From contig CAISDA010000064.1 in the NCBI GenBank assembly GCA_903884005.1, positions 124,001 through 188,000 of the forward strand: a DNA stretch of 64,000 nt. Direction: 5' to 3'. Source of the stretch: an uncultured Ignavibacteriota bacterium (GTDB lineage Bacteria; Bacteroidota; Ignavibacteria; UBA10030; UBA8401). Under the pieces are notes generated by a model. It made no database searches and had not been told where the DNA came from. It saw nothing but the letters and a program-made list of their open reading frames with translations. The position numbers were made by a program, and so were the translations under genes. This document shows positions 1 to 10,027 of this stretch, piece after piece. Position 1 is the first letter of the stretch. Every line of letters begins with the position of its first letter.

Positions 1-2180
1 GTATACCGATCGCCCCAGTTGGACTGTTTCGGATTTTCGCCGAGAGCGAATTTTATTCCGGGCATCGCGCCTTCGAACTTCATCTGCTCAGGCAGCATCC
101 CCCAGCGCAGTTTGGATACCTGATTCTGTCCGCCGATCGCATTGGCCGACCCGTGGAGCTGATTGATCGTTGTGACTCCGCCCGCGAGCTGGCGGTAGAT
201 ATTGATGTCGTCCGAATTGACGACATCTCCGATGCGCACTTCGGCGGTGATCGCCTGCCCCGATTCGTTAACACCGTCGGAGATCGCCGTATGCGAATGA
301 GCGTCGATCAGCCCGGCGGTCACGTGTTTTCCGGTCCCGTCTATGACAAGGGTGCCGCTCGGCACGGTGAGTCCTTTTCCCATCCTGGAAATCCTGCCTT
401 TCACAAACAGAATGTCCGACGCATCAAGAGTTCCTTGCGGGCCGCTCGTCCAAATTGTCGCATTCCTCACGAGCACGTCCTGCTGATGCGGAAGTTCTTT
501 CCTGCCAAATGCGCCATCGGGGAACAGAAGATCATTCGTAGAGCGCAACGGGGGAGACGCTTTTAACGTGTCGGCCTTTTCCCGGTACGCGGCCGCCCGT
601 TGTGCGCTCCAGTTTCCCGATTGTCCGTCCGGCAGTTCAAACAGGCCTGCAAGAGTATTCTCGTTGACCGATCCCGATAAGCGAACAATTCCATTTCCGC
701 CGAGCGAGTCGTTGTTAAATGACACTGCGAATTGTTTTTGCGAAAGCGCGGCCGATTGCGCCTTCACTTTCTGCCGGCCTTTCGTCACCATCACCGATAT
801 CGTATCCATGTCCCCGGAGATGTCGAATGAGCCTGTGTCTGTCTTTGCGTCGGAACGCTTTAGGGCATACTTCCAGACGCCTCTCACATCGGCTGTCTGC
901 GCCGCCTTCACGACGTAGCGTGTCCCTTCGATCCAGGTTTCACGGATCTTCGTTTTTTCATCGAACAACTCTCCATCGGTGAGGACAATGTTGGCATTCT
1001 TTCCCGGTTCGATCGTGCCAAGGCGCTGTTCCATTCCGGCAAGCCGGGCCGGGATCGTCGTGACCGATGCAAGGGCGTCCTCTGAACTCAAGCCGCAATC
1101 GATCGCAGTTTTCACCATTGTGCGAAATTTTGCCGCGTCCTTTAATTGAGTGGCGGTCAGCGCAAAGACAACGCCTGCCGCTTTGAGCCGCGCAGGGTTC
1201 TCTGATGCAAAATCCCAGTGACGAAGTTCTTCATACCCCGTATTGAATGCGTCTTCGGGCGTTTCCACGAATGGCGCATCGGGAAAATTGACGGGCAGAA
1301 TGACGGGCGTCTTCAGTTCCCTGATCGCATCGATGCGGCGATACTCGTACCCGCTTCCCCGCAGTATCCAGTGCACCGAAAATTCTTCCGCGATTTTCTG
1401 CGCACGCAGCGCCTTCAACTCATCATTTGTTTCGATCACCAGCAGCTGTTGTCCCGCGACGACATGGTCCAATGCCGCAAGCGTCCTGTTGTCTTCCGGC
1501 CGCGTCTGGTTCGGGTTTTTCGCATAGATCTTTTGCGCATCGGCATACCACTTCGCATCGATCAGTGTCTGACGCATCAGCGCGATCGTTCCCATGTGTG
1601 AATTGGGATACTCATCGCCCGAATCCTGGGCTGCGATGTTTGCATGAAGGAACACGGCGGGACGCAGGATCTGCAGATTCGCCGCGCCGTCGCCAAGATT
1701 CACAAGCGCGCTGCTCCCTTTGATGATTCCGTTTTGAGGAACAGAGAGCACCGCTGTGAATCCGATGGCACGAAGTTTTTCCGCCCCTTCTTTTTCAGGA
1801 AGAAAATTTTCGGCGGCGGAATAGTCCGCCTTCACATTCCGGTTCCAGTACGTTGAGCCGCGCGGTGCATCGATCTGTGGTTTTGGTTTCGGCTGTCCAT
1901 AATCCGAACAGAGGTCTATCATGCCGGCATATGCCGTCAATCCCGTGCAATCCCATTCCCGGGCATCGGCAGGGATCGGAGTGTTCCGGCCGACGGATTG
2001 TATGACGCCGTCGCGAATGATGATCGTTCCATTCAGAATTTTTTTCCCGGGCGCCGGTATGATGGTAAGACTGTGAAGAGCGTGGACGGCAGGAGTATGC
2101 TTCCGAATGCCTTCCGGCGGCTGCGTCGATTGGGCACGCATGATGGTTATACTCAATAGCAGCAAAAGCAGTTTGTTCAT
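1..2180 (-). CDS. Tandem-domain amidohydrolase, secreted (3' end beyond window)
   Basis: A continuous minus-strand frame runs from ATG at 2180 to the left edge, so the C-terminus is missing. AAAGGAG lies 5 bases before the ATG. The N-terminus is hydrophobic and reads as a Sec signal peptide ending near MRAQS. Two amidohydrolase-like halves follow. The first has the composite-domain turn AYAGMIDLCSDYG where metal-binding HxH would be expected, so it looks non-catalytic. The second carries IDAHSHTAI around 285-310, the HxH metal-binding motif, and later ALGENPKQSNWGDRY, typical of large secreted imidazolonepropionase-like amidohydrolases of Bacteroidota. The first half also contains GTIEPGKNANIVL, normally found near the end of an amidohydrolase domain, supporting a fusion of two domains. 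Substrate unknown. Family call secure, function inferred. Confidence 0.88.
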   Translation of the reverse strand, partial: MNKLLLLLLSITIMRAQSTQPPEGIRKHTPAVHALHSLTIIPAPGKKILNGTIIIRDGVIQSVGRNTPIPADAREWDCTGLTAYAGMIDLCSDYGQPKPKPQIDAPRGSTYWNRNVKADYSAAENFLPEKEGAEKLRAIGFTAVLSVPQNGIIKGSSALVNLGDGAANLQILRPAVFLHANIAAQDSGDEYPNSHMGTIALMRQTLIDAKWYADAQKIYAKNPNQTRPEDNRTLAALDHVVAGQQLLVIETNDELKALRAQKIAEEFSVHWILRGSGYEYRRIDAIRELKTPVILPVNFPDAPFVETPEDAFNTGYEELRHWDFASENPARLKAAGVVFALTATQLKDAAKFRTMVKTAIDCGLSSEDALASVTTIPARLAGMEQRLGTIEPGKNANIVLTDGELFDEKTKIRETWIEGTRYVVKAAQTADVRGVWKYALKRSDAKTDTGSFDISGDMDTISVMVTKGRQKVKAQSAALSQKQFAVSFNNDSLGGNGIVRLSGSVNENTLAGLFELPDGQSGNWSAQRAAAYREKADTLKASPPLRSTNDLLFPDGAFGRKELPHQQDVLVRNATIWTSGPQGTLDASDILFVKGRISRMGKGLTVPSGTLVIDGTGKHVTAGLIDAHSHTAISDGVNESGQAITAEVRIGDVVNSDDINIYRQLAGGVTTINQLHGSANAIGGQNQVSKLRWGMLPEQMKFEGAMPGIKFALGENPKQSNWGDRY

Positions 2181-2265
2181 TATGCTCCTTTGATGATGCA
2201 TGTCGCCGGTTCGGGGACCGTTCAACGCACAACGATACTATAAGGTGGTTGATCAAGCAATAACG

Positions 2266-2304
2266 ATCATATATGATACAAAAATTGTTCAGATAAATGA
2301 ACAA
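2266..2304. promoter_or_regulatory. Two palindromes, possible upstream activator sites
   Basis: ATCATATATGAT (2266-2277) is a perfect 12-bp palindrome. TTGTTCA-GATAAA-TGAACAA (2285-2304) is a perfect 7-6-7 inverted repeat. They sit about 145-180 bp upstream of a consensus sigma-54 promoter, the usual distance for enhancer sites of sigma-54 activators. The role is inferred from position and symmetry only. Confidence 0.35.
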
Positions 2305-2447
2305 GACATGCAATTAATACTAAAAAATCTGCAATAAAGATGGCTAATAATCGCCAATTCGTGTATTCCATGAGGTCTTTTTCCCACCCACCATGTAGGA
2401 ACAATGAAAAACATTGAGGAAAATATATGAAAATTGTTCTCTTGAAT

Positions 2448-2463
2448 TGGCACACATATTGCA
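2448..2463 (+). promoter_or_regulatory. Sigma-54 (-24/-12) promoter, consensus match
   Basis: TGGCACACATATTGCA matches the sigma-54 consensus TGGCACR-N4-TTGCW at every defined position. GG at 2449-2450 and GC at 2461-2462 are separated by exactly 10 bases. The predicted start is near 2475, about 525 bases before the chemotaxis receptor at 3001. The intervening 2464-3000 contains no confident gene; one weak frame from 2511 to 2864 has a hydrophobic N-terminus but no recognisable domain or good ribosome site. The likely target is the receptor-cheW pair. Confidence 0.7.
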
Positions 2464-3000
2464 ACTGTTATCAATGTCACCAAATACCATTCGTTTAACT
2501 ATTAATCGGAATGAATAACGTAACCCGATATTGCATCCATTGTGCACTGCTGATATGCTGCGCGTGCGTCATCTCGACAGGGCTGCTCATTGCCTCCGGG
2601 ATCATGCTCGATGACGGTTTCGATTCTCCCTCACAATCTGAAAATCCGAGTTCACATCCGTTCGACCAACGCCCTATCGTGACACAATGGAAGCGAGTCG
2701 TTCCGCCGGTCAATTCAGAGATATCGTTAAAAATATCGACTGTCTATTGCTTCATTTGCCAATTCGATCCTTGTGACATAATTTCACTACCCACCACGTT
2801 CACACCCAATATCTTACAAGATCCGTGTCCGCCGTTTCGGCCGCGGGATCCGTCTCTCGCGTAATTTCTGTTTCATGTTCCACCAATGTTCTGTCTATGC
2901 CTCAGATTGCCTGCATTTCGCATGTTTCACGCGTTGCGTTCTGCGTCATAGAGAGAGAATTGCCTTATATCATATTCATCTTTATCAATCGGAGGATACA

Positions 3001-4713
3001 ATGCAGTGGTTTCTCGATTTAAAAATTGGCACGAAGCTCTTAGCAGGATTTATTTTTGTTGCACTGATTGCAGCAGCGATCGGTTATGTTGGAATAACCA
3101 GCTTGAAAGCCGCCGATGCCAGCGATACGGAGTTGTATGAACAACGGACGGTTCCGGTTGTCCAGATGGGAAAAATATCGACCTTCTTTCAGCGTGTGCG
3201 GGTGAATACGCGCGACATCCTCATGGCAAAGACGCCCGAGGAAATCGAGGACTATGCTCAGAAGATCAAAACGTACAGAGATGAAATGACGAAACTTTCG
3301 AGCGAGATTGAGAAGACAGTCAACACGCCTGAAGAAAAACAGGTCTTCGGGGAATTTAAACAATCCCGTATCGAGTATGCACGTCATCTTGACGTGTTGA
3401 TGGACTTTGCCCGCAACAATAAAGACGTGGAAGGATTCGCTTACCTCAATGGCGAAATGAAAAAAGCGGCAGCCACAGAACAGGATGTCATTTTAAAAAT
3501 GATGGACACGTACGATGCAAACGCGAAAAAACAATCGGACGACAATACTGTCGTAGCCGATGCGGCAAATCGGTTCATGCTCATCATCTTAGGCATCGGC
3601 GTCATCTCGGCTGTTCTCATCGGCGTGTTCCTTTCGCGGTTGATCACTAAACCGTTGATCGAAGCCGTCAATTCAGCGAATAAGGTTGCCGACGGTGATA
3701 TGACCGTCGAATTGACATCGCACAGCAAGGATGAGGTCGGTCAGCTCATTGATGCGCTGCGGAACATGGTCCAGCATATTGCCGAAGTCATCGAAGACGT
3801 GATGGTGTCTGCGGACAATGTCGCATCGGGAAGCCAGGAATTAAGCTCGACCTCGGAACAAATGTCCCAGGGCGCTACCGAACAGGCCGCGGCTGCAGAG
3901 GAAGCGTCCTCGTCCACCGAAGAGATGGTCTCGAACATCCGGCAGAACGCGGACAACGCGCACCAGACGGACGGTATCGCAAGCCGTTCGGCCCAGGATG
4001 CAAAGGTCGGCGGCGATTCGGTGCACCAGACGGTCGATGCCATGAAAAAGATCGCCAGCAAGATCTCCATCATCGAAGAGATAGCGCGGCAGACGAATCT
4101 GCTTGCATTGAACGCGGCCATTGAAGCGGCACGCGCCGGCGAGCACGGCAAAGGATTCGCCGTTGTGGCGAGCGAGGTCCGGAAGCTGGCAGAACGCAGT
4201 CAGACCGCAGCAGGCGAGATCAATCAGCTCGCAAGCTCGAGCGTCGAGATCGCGGTGCAGGCTGGAGAGATGCTTGTGAAACTTGTGCCGGATATTCAGA
4301 AGACGGCCGAACTCGTCCAGGAAATTTCAAGCGCGAGTGCGGAACAGTCCACGGGCGTTGCACAGATCAACAAAGCGATACAACAACTCGATCAGGTGAT
4401 TCAGCAGAATGCATCGGCCTCCGAGCAAATGTCCGCGACGAGCGAGGAACTCGCTGCGCAAGCCGAACAATTGAAGAGCGCCATCTCATTCTTCAAATTG
4501 AAAGCCACCAACCACAGCAAAGACCATTCCTCCAGGCATACTCCGCCGGCGCGCGGCTCGTTCACGCAAAAACCGATGCAGCCGAAGCAATTGCCGAAAT
4601 CTCCGTCGCGCAAGCAGTCGACTGCCCAGCAGCCGGCTTCCAAAGGTGCGTTCGTGCTGCTGGACGAACCGGATCATAATCACCACGACGACGCAGATTT
4701 TGAAAAATATTAA
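3001..4713 (+). CDS. Methyl-accepting chemotaxis protein
   Basis: A 570-residue transmembrane chemoreceptor that couples an extracytoplasmic signal to the CheA/CheW array. The start at 3001 is chosen because CGGAGG lies just upstream; the frame extends further 5' without a comparable site. Layout: TM1 about residues 14-33, a four-helix-bundle-type periplasmic domain (about 34-190), TM2 about 195-218, HAMP about 215-270 and a long coiled-coil signalling domain. The conserved hairpin tip is present near residues 360-400 ([21 protein letters not shown]). The tail after about residue 505 is rich in Pro, Gln, Ser and His and probably disordered. It lies directly upstream of cheW, 30 bases apart, and likely shares a transcript from the sigma-54 promoter at 2448. 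Confidence 0.96.
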   Translation: MQWFLDLKIGTKLLAGFIFVALIAAAIGYVGITSLKAADASDTELYEQRTVPVVQMGKISTFFQRVRVNTRDILMAKTPEEIEDYAQKIKTYRDEMTKLSSEIEKTVNTPEEKQVFGEFKQSRIEYARHLDVLMDFARNNKDVEGFAYLNGEMKKAAATEQDVILKMMDTYDANAKKQSDDNTVVADAANRFMLIILGIGVISAVLIGVFLSRLITKPLIEAVNSANKVADGDMTVELTSHSKDEVGQLIDALRNMVQHIAEVIEDVMVSADNVASGSQELSSTSEQMSQGATEQAAAAEEASSSTEEMVSNIRQNADNAHQTDGIASRSAQDAKVGGDSVHQTVDAMKKIASKISIIEEIARQTNLLALNAAIEAARAGEHGKGFAVVASEVRKLAERSQTAAGEINQLASSSVEIAVQAGEMLVKLVPDIQKTAELVQEISSASAEQSTGVAQINKAIQQLDQVIQQNASASEQMSATSEELAAQAEQLKSAISFFKLKATNHSKDHSSRHTPPARGSFTQKPMQPKQLPKSPSRKQSTAQQPASKGAFVLLDEPDHNHHDDADFEKY

Positions 4714-4743
4714 TCATCGCTGTGCTAACCAACGGAGTGACAA

Positions 4744-5244
4744 ATGAGTGTGACCACTGCTGAAGATACGATTCAGTATCTGACATTCAAGCTGGAGGAT
4801 GAGGTCTTTGCGACGGACATTGCCCAGGTACGCGAAGTTCTTGAATTCTCCCAGGTAACAAAAGTCCCGCGGACGCCCGATTATATGCGCGGCGTCATCA
4901 ATTTGCGTGGGCATGTGGTGCCGGTGCTGGACCTGAAATTACGGTTCGGCATGCACATCACAGAGACAACCGTGAATACATGCGTCATCATCGTCGAGAT
5001 CCGCATCGGCGATGAAATGACAATCATCGGCGCCCTTGCCGATTCGGTGCAGGAAGTGATAGACATGGACCCGTCCACCATACAGCCCGCACCGAAGATC
5101 GGAACGAAACTGAATACCGATTTTATCAAGGGGATGGGAAAACGTGACGAGAAATTCGTCATCATTCTGGACATCGAGCGCATCTTCTCGACGGAGGAAC
5201 TCGTCGCAGTCCAGTCGACCATGGAAGGTGAACTGCAAGAATAA
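4744..5244 (+). CDS. cheW: Chemotaxis coupling protein CheW
   Basis: A 166-residue CheW-domain protein that links chemoreceptors to the histidine kinase CheA. The whole length fits the CheW fold: YLTFKLEDEVFATDI at the start, then VREVLEF, then the diagnostic MRGVINLRGHVVPVLDL. A GGAGTGACA sequence precedes the ATG. It follows the chemoreceptor with a 30-base gap and is followed by a strong terminator, so the two form a compact receptor-adaptor unit. No cheA, cheR or cheB lies in the window. Confidence 0.95.
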   Translation: MSVTTAEDTIQYLTFKLEDEVFATDIAQVREVLEFSQVTKVPRTPDYMRGVINLRGHVVPVLDLKLRFGMHITETTVNTCVIIVEIRIGDEMTIIGALADSVQEVIDMDPSTIQPAPKIGTKLNTDFIKGMGKRDEKFVIILDIERIFSTEELVAVQSTMEGELQE

Positions 5245-5280
5245 GTTCATCGTCCGGAGACGACAGTCGCAGCAAGCGTA

Positions 5281-5312
5281 CACGAAAGGCAGCCTTCAGG
5301 CTGCCTTTCGTG
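5281..5312 (+). terminator. Rho-independent-type terminator after cheW
   Basis: CACGAAAGGCAGCC and GGCTGCCTTTCGTG form a perfect 14-bp stem around a TTCA tetraloop, followed by a short T-rich stretch. It lies 37 bases after the cheW stop codon. Confidence 0.85.
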
Positions 5313-5486
5313 TTTACAATAGGTATCCCGGCAGTGTCCGCATCCATTACCGTCTGCCCTGTGCGGGTATGTATGGTTTGTTTTACCGTGGATGCTTTGT
5401 ATATTTAATGATTCGAGTGTATCCTCACCGACATTGCGTTCGGCATGAAATTTTTATTTCCCTTCCCATACAGATGGAGCCGTTAC

Positions 5487-7535
5487 ATGAACATTACTAC
5501 AAGAGTGAATGCTTCCGGGCAAAAATGCTCCGCCGCCATGATGTTCCTCTCGGTGGTCCTCCTCGCGTGTTCCGGTGTTGCTCAACCCTCTCAGCCGCAA
5601 AAGGCAACCCTGAAAAGAGCCGACAGCTTTTTCGGCATGCATTTCGATTTTCATGCCGCTCAGGACTGCAATGAGATCGGGAAAAATGTCAGCGAAGAAT
5701 CCATCGCCGATATTCTGAAATCCGTAAAACCGGATTTCATCCAAATCGATTGTAAAGGCCATCCGGGCCTTTCAAGTTATCCAACTGCTGTCGGCAACCG
5801 TGCCCCCGGTTTTATCGGTGATCCACTGAAGATTTGGAGATCGGCAACCGCTAAGGAACATGTTGCGCTGTATATGCACTACTCCGGAATATTCGACCAG
5901 CAGGCGATCAAGAACGATTCATTGCTCGCACGCGTTTCCGCAGACGGCACCCGCGACAACGGAATGACGTCCGTGTTCAGCCCGTATGTGGATAAGATCA
6001 TGATCCCGCAATTTAAAGAGCTGAACGACGTGTATCATGTGGACGGCGTGTGGGTCGACGGCGATTGCTGGGCAACGGGAATCGATTACAGCACAGAGGC
6101 CAGGGAAGCATTCAGGCGCGAAACGGGCATAACGGCATATCCGAAGTCCCCGGATGACAAGGGCTATCAGGAACTGCGGGATTTCAGCAGAAAGGCGTTT
6201 CTGACCTATGTGAAACATTATGTTGATGTGATGCATGCACATGCTCCCGATTTTCAAATCGCGAGCAACTGGTCGTTCACGTCGTTTATGCCGGAGCCGG
6301 TGAGCATTAATGTGGACTTTCTCTCCGGAGACTATAATTATGTTGCCAGCCTGAATTCGGCCCGCTGGGAAGGACGATGTTTGCAGAACCAGGGAAAGCC
6401 GTGGGATCTCATGACCTGGGGATTTGTGCCGAAGGATGGTTCGCTGCGATATAAATCCGCACTGCAATTGCAGCAGGAAGCGGCTGCCGTTATTTCGCTC
6501 GGCGGCGGATTCCAGGCATATCTAACGCAGAACCGGGACGGCTCGATGATGCCATGGAAAGTACTGCCGATGGTTGCCGTCGGTAAGTTCGTACGCGCGA
6601 GACAACGATATTGCCAGTACACAACACCGATTCCTCAGATCGCACTATTTTTTTCGAAGGATGATTTTTATCGGCGCATACCAAAATTATTCGGCGGCTG
6701 GGAATGCGGCGATTATATTAAAGGCCTGTTATTCGCACTGCTCGACGGGCAGAATTGCGTTCAGGTGCTGAGCGAGCATCATCTGAAAGGGAAAATGAGT
6801 GAGTATCCGTTGATCGTCCTGCCGGATATGGGGTACCTGGAACCGGGAGTCAAACGAGACTTGCTCGAATATGTGAAGAAGGGAGGCAGCCTGCTCGTGA
6901 CAGGAATGCGAAGCGCCGAACTCTTCAAGGATGATTTGAACGTGACGATGAGCAGCGATTCATTATCGACCAACGCATTGTATGTTAAGTATAATGGCGA
7001 GTACTCGACCATCACAGCTCCCTACAAGGAAGTACGATTGCCGGCTCACGCTGTCCCAATGGGCGAACTGTATGCGGCGACATCGCCGCGTGCTCCGCAC
7101 TATCCCGCAGGCGCGATCATCCCGTATGGGAAAGGGAATGTGGGATTGATATTTACGGATATCGGGTCTCACTATTTCAAAGGCGGCAGCAGCGCGGTGA
7201 GAACATATCTGAGCGCATTTGTGGCCGCGCTGTTTCCGCAACCCAAAATAGAAGTACAAGGATCGCATCTGCTCGATGTGACGTTGAATACAATCGGGCA
7301 TCAGGAGGTGATCAATTTGATTAATATTGGCGGAAGTCATAATTCAGGGATCGTCGATGTCTACGATGAAATACCACCGCTTGCCAATATTCACGTATCC
7401 ATACGAACCGCAGCCAAGCCCAACCGAATTACACTGCTGCCTGAAAACAGGCCGATCCATTTCAGCTATAAGAACGGTATTGCGCACGTGATGATCCCTA
7501 AGATAGAGATTCATTCGCTCCTTGTGGTGGAGTAA
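5487..7535 (+). CDS. Putative lipoprotein glycoside hydrolase-like protein
   Basis: About 682 residues from ATG 5487, chosen because TGGAG lies 7 bases upstream. The N-terminus ends in the lipobox-like VVLLAC (Cys near residue 28), suggesting a lipid-anchored envelope protein. Residues about 45-380 look like a TIM-barrel glycosidase region, with KPDFIQIDCKGHPG, ALYMHYSG and DGVWVDGDCW. A segment with YPLIVLPDMGYLEPGVKRDL followed by GGSLLVTG resembles the glutamine-amidotransferase-like middle domain of GH42-type beta-galactosidases. A beta-rich C-terminal domain follows. It may act on a plant or algal oligosaccharide, but no catalytic pair can be assigned by eye. It stands alone between a terminator and an unrelated gene. 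Confidence 0.7.
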   Translation: MNITTRVNASGQKCSAAMMFLSVVLLACSGVAQPSQPQKATLKRADSFFGMHFDFHAAQDCNEIGKNVSEESIADILKSVKPDFIQIDCKGHPGLSSYPTAVGNRAPGFIGDPLKIWRSATAKEHVALYMHYSGIFDQQAIKNDSLLARVSADGTRDNGMTSVFSPYVDKIMIPQFKELNDVYHVDGVWVDGDCWATGIDYSTEAREAFRRETGITAYPKSPDDKGYQELRDFSRKAFLTYVKHYVDVMHAHAPDFQIASNWSFTSFMPEPVSINVDFLSGDYNYVASLNSARWEGRCLQNQGKPWDLMTWGFVPKDGSLRYKSALQLQQEAAAVISLGGGFQAYLTQNRDGSMMPWKVLPMVAVGKFVRARQRYCQYTTPIPQIALFFSKDDFYRRIPKLFGGWECGDYIKGLLFALLDGQNCVQVLSEHHLKGKMSEYPLIVLPDMGYLEPGVKRDLLEYVKKGGSLLVTGMRSAELFKDDLNVTMSSDSLSTNALYVKYNGEYSTITAPYKEVRLPAHAVPMGELYAATSPRAPHYPAGAIIPYGKGNVGLIFTDIGSHYFKGGSSAVRTYLSAFVAALFPQPKIEVQGSHLLDVTLNTIGHQEVINLINIGGSHNSGIVDVYDEIPPLANIHVSIRTAAKPNRITLLPENRPIHFSYKNGIAHVMIPKIEIHSLLVVE

Positions 7536-7854
7536 AAAATTTTCTGATCGATTCTCGTTGTGTGCCTGACCCGCCGCCTGTCGGATTCCCGAACATTATC
7601 GGGAATCCACGGCTATTACCGCATGTGCTGTATTCTCCAAGACGAACAAATCCTCACTTCACAAGGAATTAAAGAAGGATACCGGGTGTTCCAAGATGAA
7701 TATCCGCTCGTTCAATAAGAGTAAAATGTCTTATTGCGGTGGCGTCGTGGCACGTTGCTCGGATACGCTTTGTGCCGCGCGGCCATGGACCGTCGATCCA
7801 TGTGTGGTCGGAACAATATCTTCATTCGTGTACTAGTGCGTCGGGAGAACATGT
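7536..7854. other. Intergenic region with one hairpin
   Basis: The 319 bases between two plus-strand genes hold no credible gene. One perfect inverted repeat is visible: GGATTCCCGA-ACATTA-TCGGGAATCC at 7583-7608. It lacks a T-tract, so it may be an mRNA-end structure or a dispersed repeat rather than a strong terminator. The rest shows nothing I can name. Confidence 0.5.
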
Positions 7855-9153
7855 ATGGCAGAAAAATCCTTAGCGTCACAATCGGTTGAAATGCTGCAGG
7901 ATGAGGTCCGCCGATTGCGCCGCGCGGTGGACGAACTATCCATTCTCAACGACCTGGCAAGGGCCATCGGCGCTTCGCTCAACGGGGAGGAGATCATGCA
8001 GATCATCATCCGCCGCTCGCTGCGGGCAGTGAACGCAGACCAGGGTGTCATCACGCTCGTGGAGGATGAACAGAAATCAATGAAGACCCTCATCCGAACC
8101 ATGGTGAGCTCCGCCGATGCTCCCGAATATCACCTCCACCAGGCATTGCTCGGATGGATGCACCTGAATAAAAAACCGCTCGCGGTCGATCATCCGCAAG
8201 ACGATCCCCGATTTCGGGGCGTGCAATGGGACGCGGGCATACACACAGTGTTGTGCGTGCCCCTGATCGTCAAATCCGAACTCCGCGGCGTGCTGACCGT
8301 GTATAATAAAAAGGACGGGCAGTCGTTCACTACCGACGATCAGCGGCTGCTGGCGATCATCTCCGCGCAATCAGCGCAGGTCATCGAAAATGCTCGCCTC
8401 ATCGAGGAGGAAAAAGCCTACATCAAAATGCAGCAGGAGGTCGGGCTTGCCGCCAAGATCCAACTGGACCTCCTGCCCTCCAAGAACATCGCTGTGCCCG
8501 GATACGACATCGCCGCCAGAACGATCGCCGCTCAATCGATCGGCGGAGACTATTACGACTTTATTCCGATGAGCGAGGGCTCCCTCGCCATATGTTTGGG
8601 AGACGTGTCGGGCAAGGGCTTGCCCGCCTCGCTGCTCATGGCAAACCTGCAGGCGACGCTCCGCGGCCAGACCCTCGTGTCGCAGCGCCCGTCGGAATGC
8701 CTGAACCGCTCGAACAAACTGCTCTATCGCAGCACCAGTCCCGAAAAATTCGCAACGCTCTTCTACGGCGTACTGAATCCCGTAGAGAATACCATGACGT
8801 ATTCGAATGCCGGCCACGATTGGCCGTTCCATATCGCCACCGATGCGTCGTTCAACCGTCTCCAGATCGGCGGGCTCATGCTCGGGCTCTTCGAAGAATT
8901 TCATTTTGAGGATGCACAGATCTCGTTCAATCCCGGCGATCTTCTCGTCATTCAGTCGGACGGGATCTCGGAGGCGATGAATACGCGACAGGAGGAGTTC
9001 GGCGAAGACCGGCTGCAGGCGCTGCTGCTTGCCAATAAGGAACTGTCGGTGTCCGAGATCATCGACCTTGTAGTGCGTGAAGTGCGCAAACATGCCGGCG
9101 CAAATCCTCAGTCAGACGACATCACGATCATGGCAATCAAACGGACGGCATAG
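7855..9153 (+). CDS. GAF-domain PP2C/SpoIIE serine phosphatase (RsbU-like)
   Basis: A 432-residue soluble protein. A short N-terminal coiled coil precedes a GAF sensor domain (about residues 25-170), followed by a helical linker and a SpoIIE-type PP2C phosphatase domain (about 195-430). Metal-binding and family motifs are visible: QSIGGDYYDF, GDVSGKGLPASLLMA, VIQSDGISEA and QSDDITIMAIK. Such proteins dephosphorylate anti-sigma-antagonist (STAS) partners in partner-switching stress or envelope responses. No STAS or RsbW-type gene is adjacent, so the partner must lie elsewhere. The neighbouring array of Ser/Thr kinases makes a shared phospho-signalling role possible, but this is inference. Confidence 0.92.
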   Translation: MAEKSLASQSVEMLQDEVRRLRRAVDELSILNDLARAIGASLNGEEIMQIIIRRSLRAVNADQGVITLVEDEQKSMKTLIRTMVSSADAPEYHLHQALLGWMHLNKKPLAVDHPQDDPRFRGVQWDAGIHTVLCVPLIVKSELRGVLTVYNKKDGQSFTTDDQRLLAIISAQSAQVIENARLIEEEKAYIKMQQEVGLAAKIQLDLLPSKNIAVPGYDIAARTIAAQSIGGDYYDFIPMSEGSLAICLGDVSGKGLPASLLMANLQATLRGQTLVSQRPSECLNRSNKLLYRSTSPEKFATLFYGVLNPVENTMTYSNAGHDWPFHIATDASFNRLQIGGLMLGLFEEFHFEDAQISFNPGDLLVIQSDGISEAMNTRQEEFGEDRLQALLLANKELSVSEIIDLVVREVRKHAGANPQSDDITIMAIKRTA

Positions 9154-9198
9154 CACCGGTCCAAAACCCGAAACTTTTTATTGTCTTGCGAGGTCCGG

Positions 9199-9945
9199 AT
9201 GTTCCTACGAATGGTAACGCACACGATACGGGACGAAGAAGTGCTGCATATGGCCGCGACATACGAGCGGCGGATCCTGCCGGCTCTCAAGAAAACCGCA
9301 GGTTGTGTCTTTGCGGCGCTCATACAAAATATCGACGATCACCGGGAGTGCATCTCTCTGACGCTGTGGCGGTCGCCCGAGGAAGCCCGCGAGTATGAGG
9401 CGAGCGGCCTCTATTTGCAGCTCGTCAACTCGCTCCGTCCATTTTTTTCCGAATCGACGGAATGGAAAGTGCAGCTGAACGAAGATTATTCGCTCGAAAA
9501 TGTACCCGTCCAAATAGAACCCGAGGTTGTCGGGTACACCAACTCAGTGGCCGGCTCGGACGAGTTCAAGGGGCTGAGCGCTAAACCGTTCGCCGTGCAG
9601 ATCGTGACGCTCTCTGTCCAGGAGGACCACGTCGTGGACTTTGAACGTATCTTCTCCGCCGATATCCATCCGAAATACAAGACATACAAAGGATTTATCG
9701 ACCTCATTCTACTCCGCCAGAACCGGGAGTACCACAGCATCTCGTTCTGGGATGAAACCGTCGATATCACAACGTCGTCAGGCATTCATTCAATCAACCA
9801 ATTGGTGAAAGCCATCTATTCCGTTCTTCCGGTATTTGTCCAATGGCGCGTCTCACACCGTGGCGCTGCGCGCACTTCCGCCTCAAGCGAGGATATTAAA
9901 GCGACGGTGCATCGCTGCCTCGTGGGGGAATGGTTAACGCCATAA
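9199..9945 (+). CDS. Two-domain ABM-fold (dimeric alpha-beta barrel) protein
   Basis: About 248 residues from ATG 9199 (an upstream TTG at 9181 is an alternative). The beginning, MFLRMVTHTIRDEE, followed by LPALKKTAGCVFAALIQN and SLTLWRSPEEAREYE, is the pattern of an antibiotic-biosynthesis-monooxygenase (ABM) domain. The second half repeats it more loosely: VQIVTLSVQEDHVVDFERIF, then YKGFIDLILLRQ and HSISFWDE. One chain could therefore form an intramolecular barrel. ABM-fold proteins include monooxygenases and ligand-binding enzymes; no activity can be assigned. It follows the phosphatase by 45 bases. Confidence 0.65.
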   Translation: MFLRMVTHTIRDEEVLHMAATYERRILPALKKTAGCVFAALIQNIDDHRECISLTLWRSPEEAREYEASGLYLQLVNSLRPFFSESTEWKVQLNEDYSLENVPVQIEPEVVGYTNSVAGSDEFKGLSAKPFAVQIVTLSVQEDHVVDFERIFSADIHPKYKTYKGFIDLILLRQNREYHSISFWDETVDITTSSGIHSINQLVKAIYSVLPVFVQWRVSHRGAARTSASSEDIKATVHRCLVGEWLTP

Positions 9946-10027
9946 CTGTAGAAGAATGACGACTCGAACCTCGGCGGTTCAATCTATTGAGAAGCTATTT
10001 GCTGTTTCACGGTGAACGGAGCATAGC

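Noticed and set aside
2511-2864. Plus-strand frame downstream of the sigma-54 promoter with a hydrophobic N-terminus
   Set aside because: No ribosome site, no recognisable domain and a Pro-rich tail without coding character. Could be a leader transcript; not called as a gene.
7746-7760. GTGGCACGTTGCT, at first sight a sigma-54 promoter before the GAF-SpoIIE gene
   Set aside because: GG and GC are only six bases apart instead of ten, so sigma-54 could not use it.
9950-9995. tRNA-like GACTCGAACC on the plus strand
   Set aside because: It resembles a reverse T-arm but no acceptor stem or anticodon arm can be formed around it.
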